50,097 nt of DNA from CAKSNH01 sp964422725 (GTDB taxonomy: Bacteria > Bacillota > Clostridia > UBA1381). The stretch spans positions 1 through 50,097 of the forward strand of contig CAYRCC010000013.1 of assembly GCA_964422725.1 (NCBI GenBank). The letters run 5' to 3'. Of this stretch, positions 48,701 to 50,097 are shown piece by piece; the stretch's first letter is position 1; each line of letters starts with the position of its first letter. Under the pieces are notes generated by a model, which saw nothing but the letters and a program-made list of their open reading frames with translations, did no database searches and was not told the origin of the DNA. Made by a program: the position numbers and the translations under genes.

Positions 48701-49999
48701 AATTACGAACAGACCGTATATATAACCGGTGTTGCGGCAGAGCCGTCAATTAACAAAGCGCCTACGGCATCGTCAATTTATGTAGGCAGTAAGCTTTCGG
48801 CATCTAAGCTTTCGGGCGGTAAGATATACGGCGCGCTAAATGAGGAGGTTGACGGCGAATACTCATGGGTTGACGGCGACAAAACCTTCGATACGATAGG
48901 CGAATACGAATGTGAGGCGGTATTTACGCCAACCGGTGAAAATTATAAGCCTGTAACATTTGAAATAACGGTTAATGTTAAGAAAAAGTCGTCGGGCGGC
49001 GGCGGCGGCGGTTCGTCAAGTCTTAAATACACAATTACGGCAACAGCCGGCGAGGGCGGTTCGATTACGCCTGACGGCGAAACTGTAGTTGCAAGAGGTA
49101 AAGACGCATCGTACACAGTCAGTGCCGATAAGGGTTACGAGATTGAGGCGGTTAAGGTGGATAACAAGACCGCAGAGTTGACCGACGGCACATATAAGTT
49201 TGAAAAGATATGGAAAGACCACACAATCAGTGTTACGTTTAAGAAAACAGGTGAGTCAGACTCCTCAAAGGCTGACGATACCGATAAAAACAACGATAAG
49301 GACAGCGACAAGAACAGCGATAAGGATAGTGACAACAGCAAGAACAACAGTGCTATAGGCTTTAACAGAGATGAGCATATGGCGTATGTGAGCGGTTATC
49401 CGAACGGCGAGTTCTGCCCTGACAAAACACTTACACGTGCCGAGGCGGCTGCTATTATATGCAGAATAATCAATATGCCTATTGATCAAAACGCATCGTA
49501 TCCGGTCAGCTTTACAGACGTACCGGAGCACAATTGGGAAAAGAATTATGTAGGATATATCGAACAGCTCGGAATTATTAATGGTTATGAGGACAACACA
49601 TTCCGTCCTGACAGAAACATAACCAGAGCGGAATTTGCTACGATACTGTCGAAAATTGACGGTATGGACGGCGAATATACATCTGAGTTTGCTGACGTAA
49701 CATCGGCGCACTGGGCAAAGAACTATATCGGTTATGCCTATACAAACAAGTGGGTTTCGGGTTATGAGGACGGCACATTCCGTCCGGACAGTCCGGTAAC
49801 ACGCGCCGAGGTTGTAAGAATGACTAACCAAGTATTGAACAGAGGTATTAACAAAGACGGTTTAAACGGCTTGGAAATTTCAGCATATGCTGATGTGTCT
49901 GATTCACATTGGGCATACTATGAAGTTATCGAGGCGGCTAACGGTCATACATACGAGCACGACGATAACGGTGCTGAGGTATGGAAGAGCGTTAAGTAA
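45728..49999 (+). CDS. Large cell-surface protein: InlB-type repeats, Pro/Thr stalk, three C-terminal SLH repeats
   Basis: A 1,423-residue secreted protein. ATG 45716 abuts GGGAG, so ATG 45728 is preferred, though its 12-nt spacing is long. After a signal peptide (about 1-32, ending VNADD), residues of about 120-640 hold at least six InlB/Listeria-Bacteroides-type repeats (KGYTLNGWTDNQT, DGYTFDGWYCDS, HRFVGWFTNAQ, EGYGFDGWYYTS). An Ig-like putative domain (about 640-725, LPAGLTLTGNTISGTPTEP) and two related repeats with SGEWKWVDES and GSGWSWENTA follow. A Pro/Thr-rich stalk lies at about 882-927. Further on are a glycine linker, a bacterial-repeat domain (ITATAGEGGSITPDGE) and an acidic Asp/Lys/Asn tract. 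Three SLH repeats (from about 1205) include FCPDKTLTRAEAAAIICRI and FRPDRNITRAEFATILSKI. It is probably a wall-bound adhesin; its ligand is unknown. Confidence 0.9.
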   Translation: MQRKRKLLCLILSIGMILSCITPLTAVNADDTQYKFQLGTYDGVDVSFDNDSENVTNWQRTVNTAETINIPLPTATYAGFGYMGWSYISDNPASATKAITNEWITANPYLSVYDASAEYPNTNKLHPVFGRTLKFNYNGGTVGDTETESETTIKSSPANTYINGALTPFMEIRFRANKDDFPTPQKKGYTLNGWTDNQTTNAPITYDSSDYFFFGEGTSYTTETVNLYAVWNPKEYYYIYGGHGCELGTPIDSGLVMAYSAEEPEEALTTPNVDGYTFDGWYCDSALTTKATNISVDTFESMTPCSTHTVYTFYPKYTAAATFDATEKGTFEGNKQKVTQAAGVQVPTVTVKPEYVNKYIFKGYTDKEGEAIATPYEVSELDGAVPKTDGFVALYTAKYAPVYTFDANGGNWQGDDTASTTKVLEGFPDDPSKPNHRFVGWFTNAQAGTKIEDTASLAALEAGTTLYAHYSENPQFNPNGGEWEDETSGVLYGEYDKEYDFYYIAIPEYQYRKFMGWYTEQYNCGEIPESAESVSDFESDKTYYAGWELVKYDLNYINMLGGATHTNPESYTELEVSENPITLVPAQKEGYGFDGWYYTSADDTTLINKITTIDENSNPYSRNPWSLYAKWLYGLKNTRVDATVGKQVNFAINLSDETITGATFSIPEGSSLPAGLTLTGNTISGTPTEPFSGNVEIKVEATRDDGVTVESTVVTFDIRNELTIGTPTAGPIVYSPTSTLVAVNISKADINSGEWKWVDESIVPTVNVTTYKAVYTPSETEKAQYRYDTEDLTVDVSLTVTPANGIVPAPEYAAEIDYADNMTLADVAINGSGWSWENTAQAVVVGKNTAKAVYTPQDTVNYSYNAADLEKTLEFNAKKAQEPTPTPTPVPTPVPTATPTPTPVPTPVPTATPTPTATPTPTPTTTPVVFPVLSGDYPYGMPLEEIELDSGSADGKFSWKNPKEYVKLGRNGYIAVYEPNMTLSADESNTNNYEQTVYITGVAAEPSINKAPTASSIYVGSKLSASKLSGGKIYGALNEEVDGEYSWVDGDKTFDTIGEYECEAVFTPTGENYKPVTFEITVNVKKKSSGGGGGGSSSLKYTITATAGEGGSITPDGETVVARGKDASYTVSADKGYEIEAVKVDNKTAELTDGTYKFEKIWKDHTISVTFKKTGESDSSKADDTDKNNDKDSDKNSDKDSDNSKNNSAIGFNRDEHMAYVSGYPNGEFCPDKTLTRAEAAAIICRIINMPIDQNASYPVSFTDVPEHNWEKNYVGYIEQLGIINGYEDNTFRPDRNITRAEFATILSKIDGMDGEYTSEFADVTSAHWAKNYIGYAYTNKWVSGYEDGTFRPDSPVTRAEVVRMTNQVLNRGINKDGLNGLEISAYADVSDSHWAYYEVIEAANGHTYEHDDNGAEVWKSVK
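48374..48509 (+). repeat. Pro/Thr tandem repeat within the surface-protein gene
   Basis: Tandem CCNACN codons encode the stalk. A 42-bp unit beginning ACACCTGT is nearly duplicated at 48389 and 48431, so the number of units may vary between strains by slippage or recombination. Confidence 0.85.
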
Positions 50000-50013
50000 G
50001 TTTATGCAATTGA

Positions 50014-50045
50014 AAACGGGCGGCTGTGATTGCAGCCGCCCGTTT
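50014..50045 (+). terminator. Terminator of the large surface-protein gene
   Basis: AAACGGGCGGCTG (50014-50026) and CAGCCGCCCGTTT (50033-50045) form a perfect 13-bp stem with a 6-nt loop. The T-run is short. Confidence 0.85.
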
Positions 50046-50097
50046 AGAGTGTAGACTTATTAGTTTTGCTTAAAATTTTTGAAGAGGTTTCGCTGTC

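Noticed and set aside
1..50097. CRISPR array, prophage, rRNA operon or conjugative element
   Set aside because: No regularly spaced repeats, cas-like frames, phage structural genes, rRNA sequences or relaxase/T4SS genes were recognised; the only mobile DNA seen is IS relics and small repeats.

Overview
The window looks like chromosome of a low-to-moderate GC, Gram-positive, endospore-forming member of the Clostridia (Bacillota). The evidence is strong AGGAGG-type ribosome binding sites, sigma-A promoters with 17-bp spacers throughout, SLH-domain surface proteins, a SleL/YaaH-type spore cortex hydrolase, and several TTG/GTG starts. Rhamnogalacturonan lyase, galactanase, a GH2 enzyme, galacturonate catabolism genes and three SLH proteins together suggest a pectin-degrading gut or plant-matter anaerobe, possibly related to Monoglobus. 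That placement is inference only.

Layout. 0.2-4.4 kb: a MATE transporter fused to a cytidylate-kinase-like domain, rpsT, an aromatic-acid-exporter-family membrane protein and a LysM membrane protein. 4.5-7.1 kb (minus): a likely S-layer protein with N-terminal SLH repeats. 7.65-14.8 kb (plus): an operon resembling the Bacillus ydjG-ydjH-ydjI envelope-stress genes (zinc-ribbon membrane protein, TPM protein, SPFH/zinc-ribbon protein). Embedded in it are a secreted Ig-like protein, a leucine-rich-repeat/SLH protein and a 39-residue lipoprotein. 15.0-16.8 kb: a macrodomain-HTH protein and a von Willebrand A protein. 16.9-19.6 kb (minus): uxaB-uxaA. 19.8-21.5 kb: a ferritin-like protein and a spore cortex glycosidase. 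21.6-22.3 kb: an XRE repressor and small membrane protein with two matching operators.

22.5-33.0 kb is a rhamnogalacturonan-I locus: a GH2-GH53 operon divergent from one AraC regulator, and a PL11 lyase divergent from a second. The distal end of the GH2-GH53 operon carries a duplicated gene junction and what looks like the decapitated start of a lost gene. 33.4-38.6 kb: phosphoglucomutase and glyA (divergent), then an unusual Sel1-repeat protein. 38.7-40.5 kb is a scarred stretch: tRNA-Leu(CAA), an IS200/IS605 relic, a palindromic repeat, a glycine-zipper protein and a MITE-like inverted repeat. 40.5-41.9 kb (minus): padR plus a DUF4097 protein. 42.3-50.0 kb (plus): murA, a polytopic membrane protein, a family 2 glycosyltransferase and a 1,423-residue surface protein with InlB-type repeats, a Pro/Thr stalk and C-terminal SLH repeats.

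Functionally, secreted enzymes would cut the rhamnogalacturonan backbone and galactan side chains, and UxaB/UxaA would process galacturonate. SLH proteins would coat the wall. The ydjGHI-like operon may link membrane stress sensing to surface proteins. All coordinates, motifs and starts were read by eye; no database search or GC computation was run.
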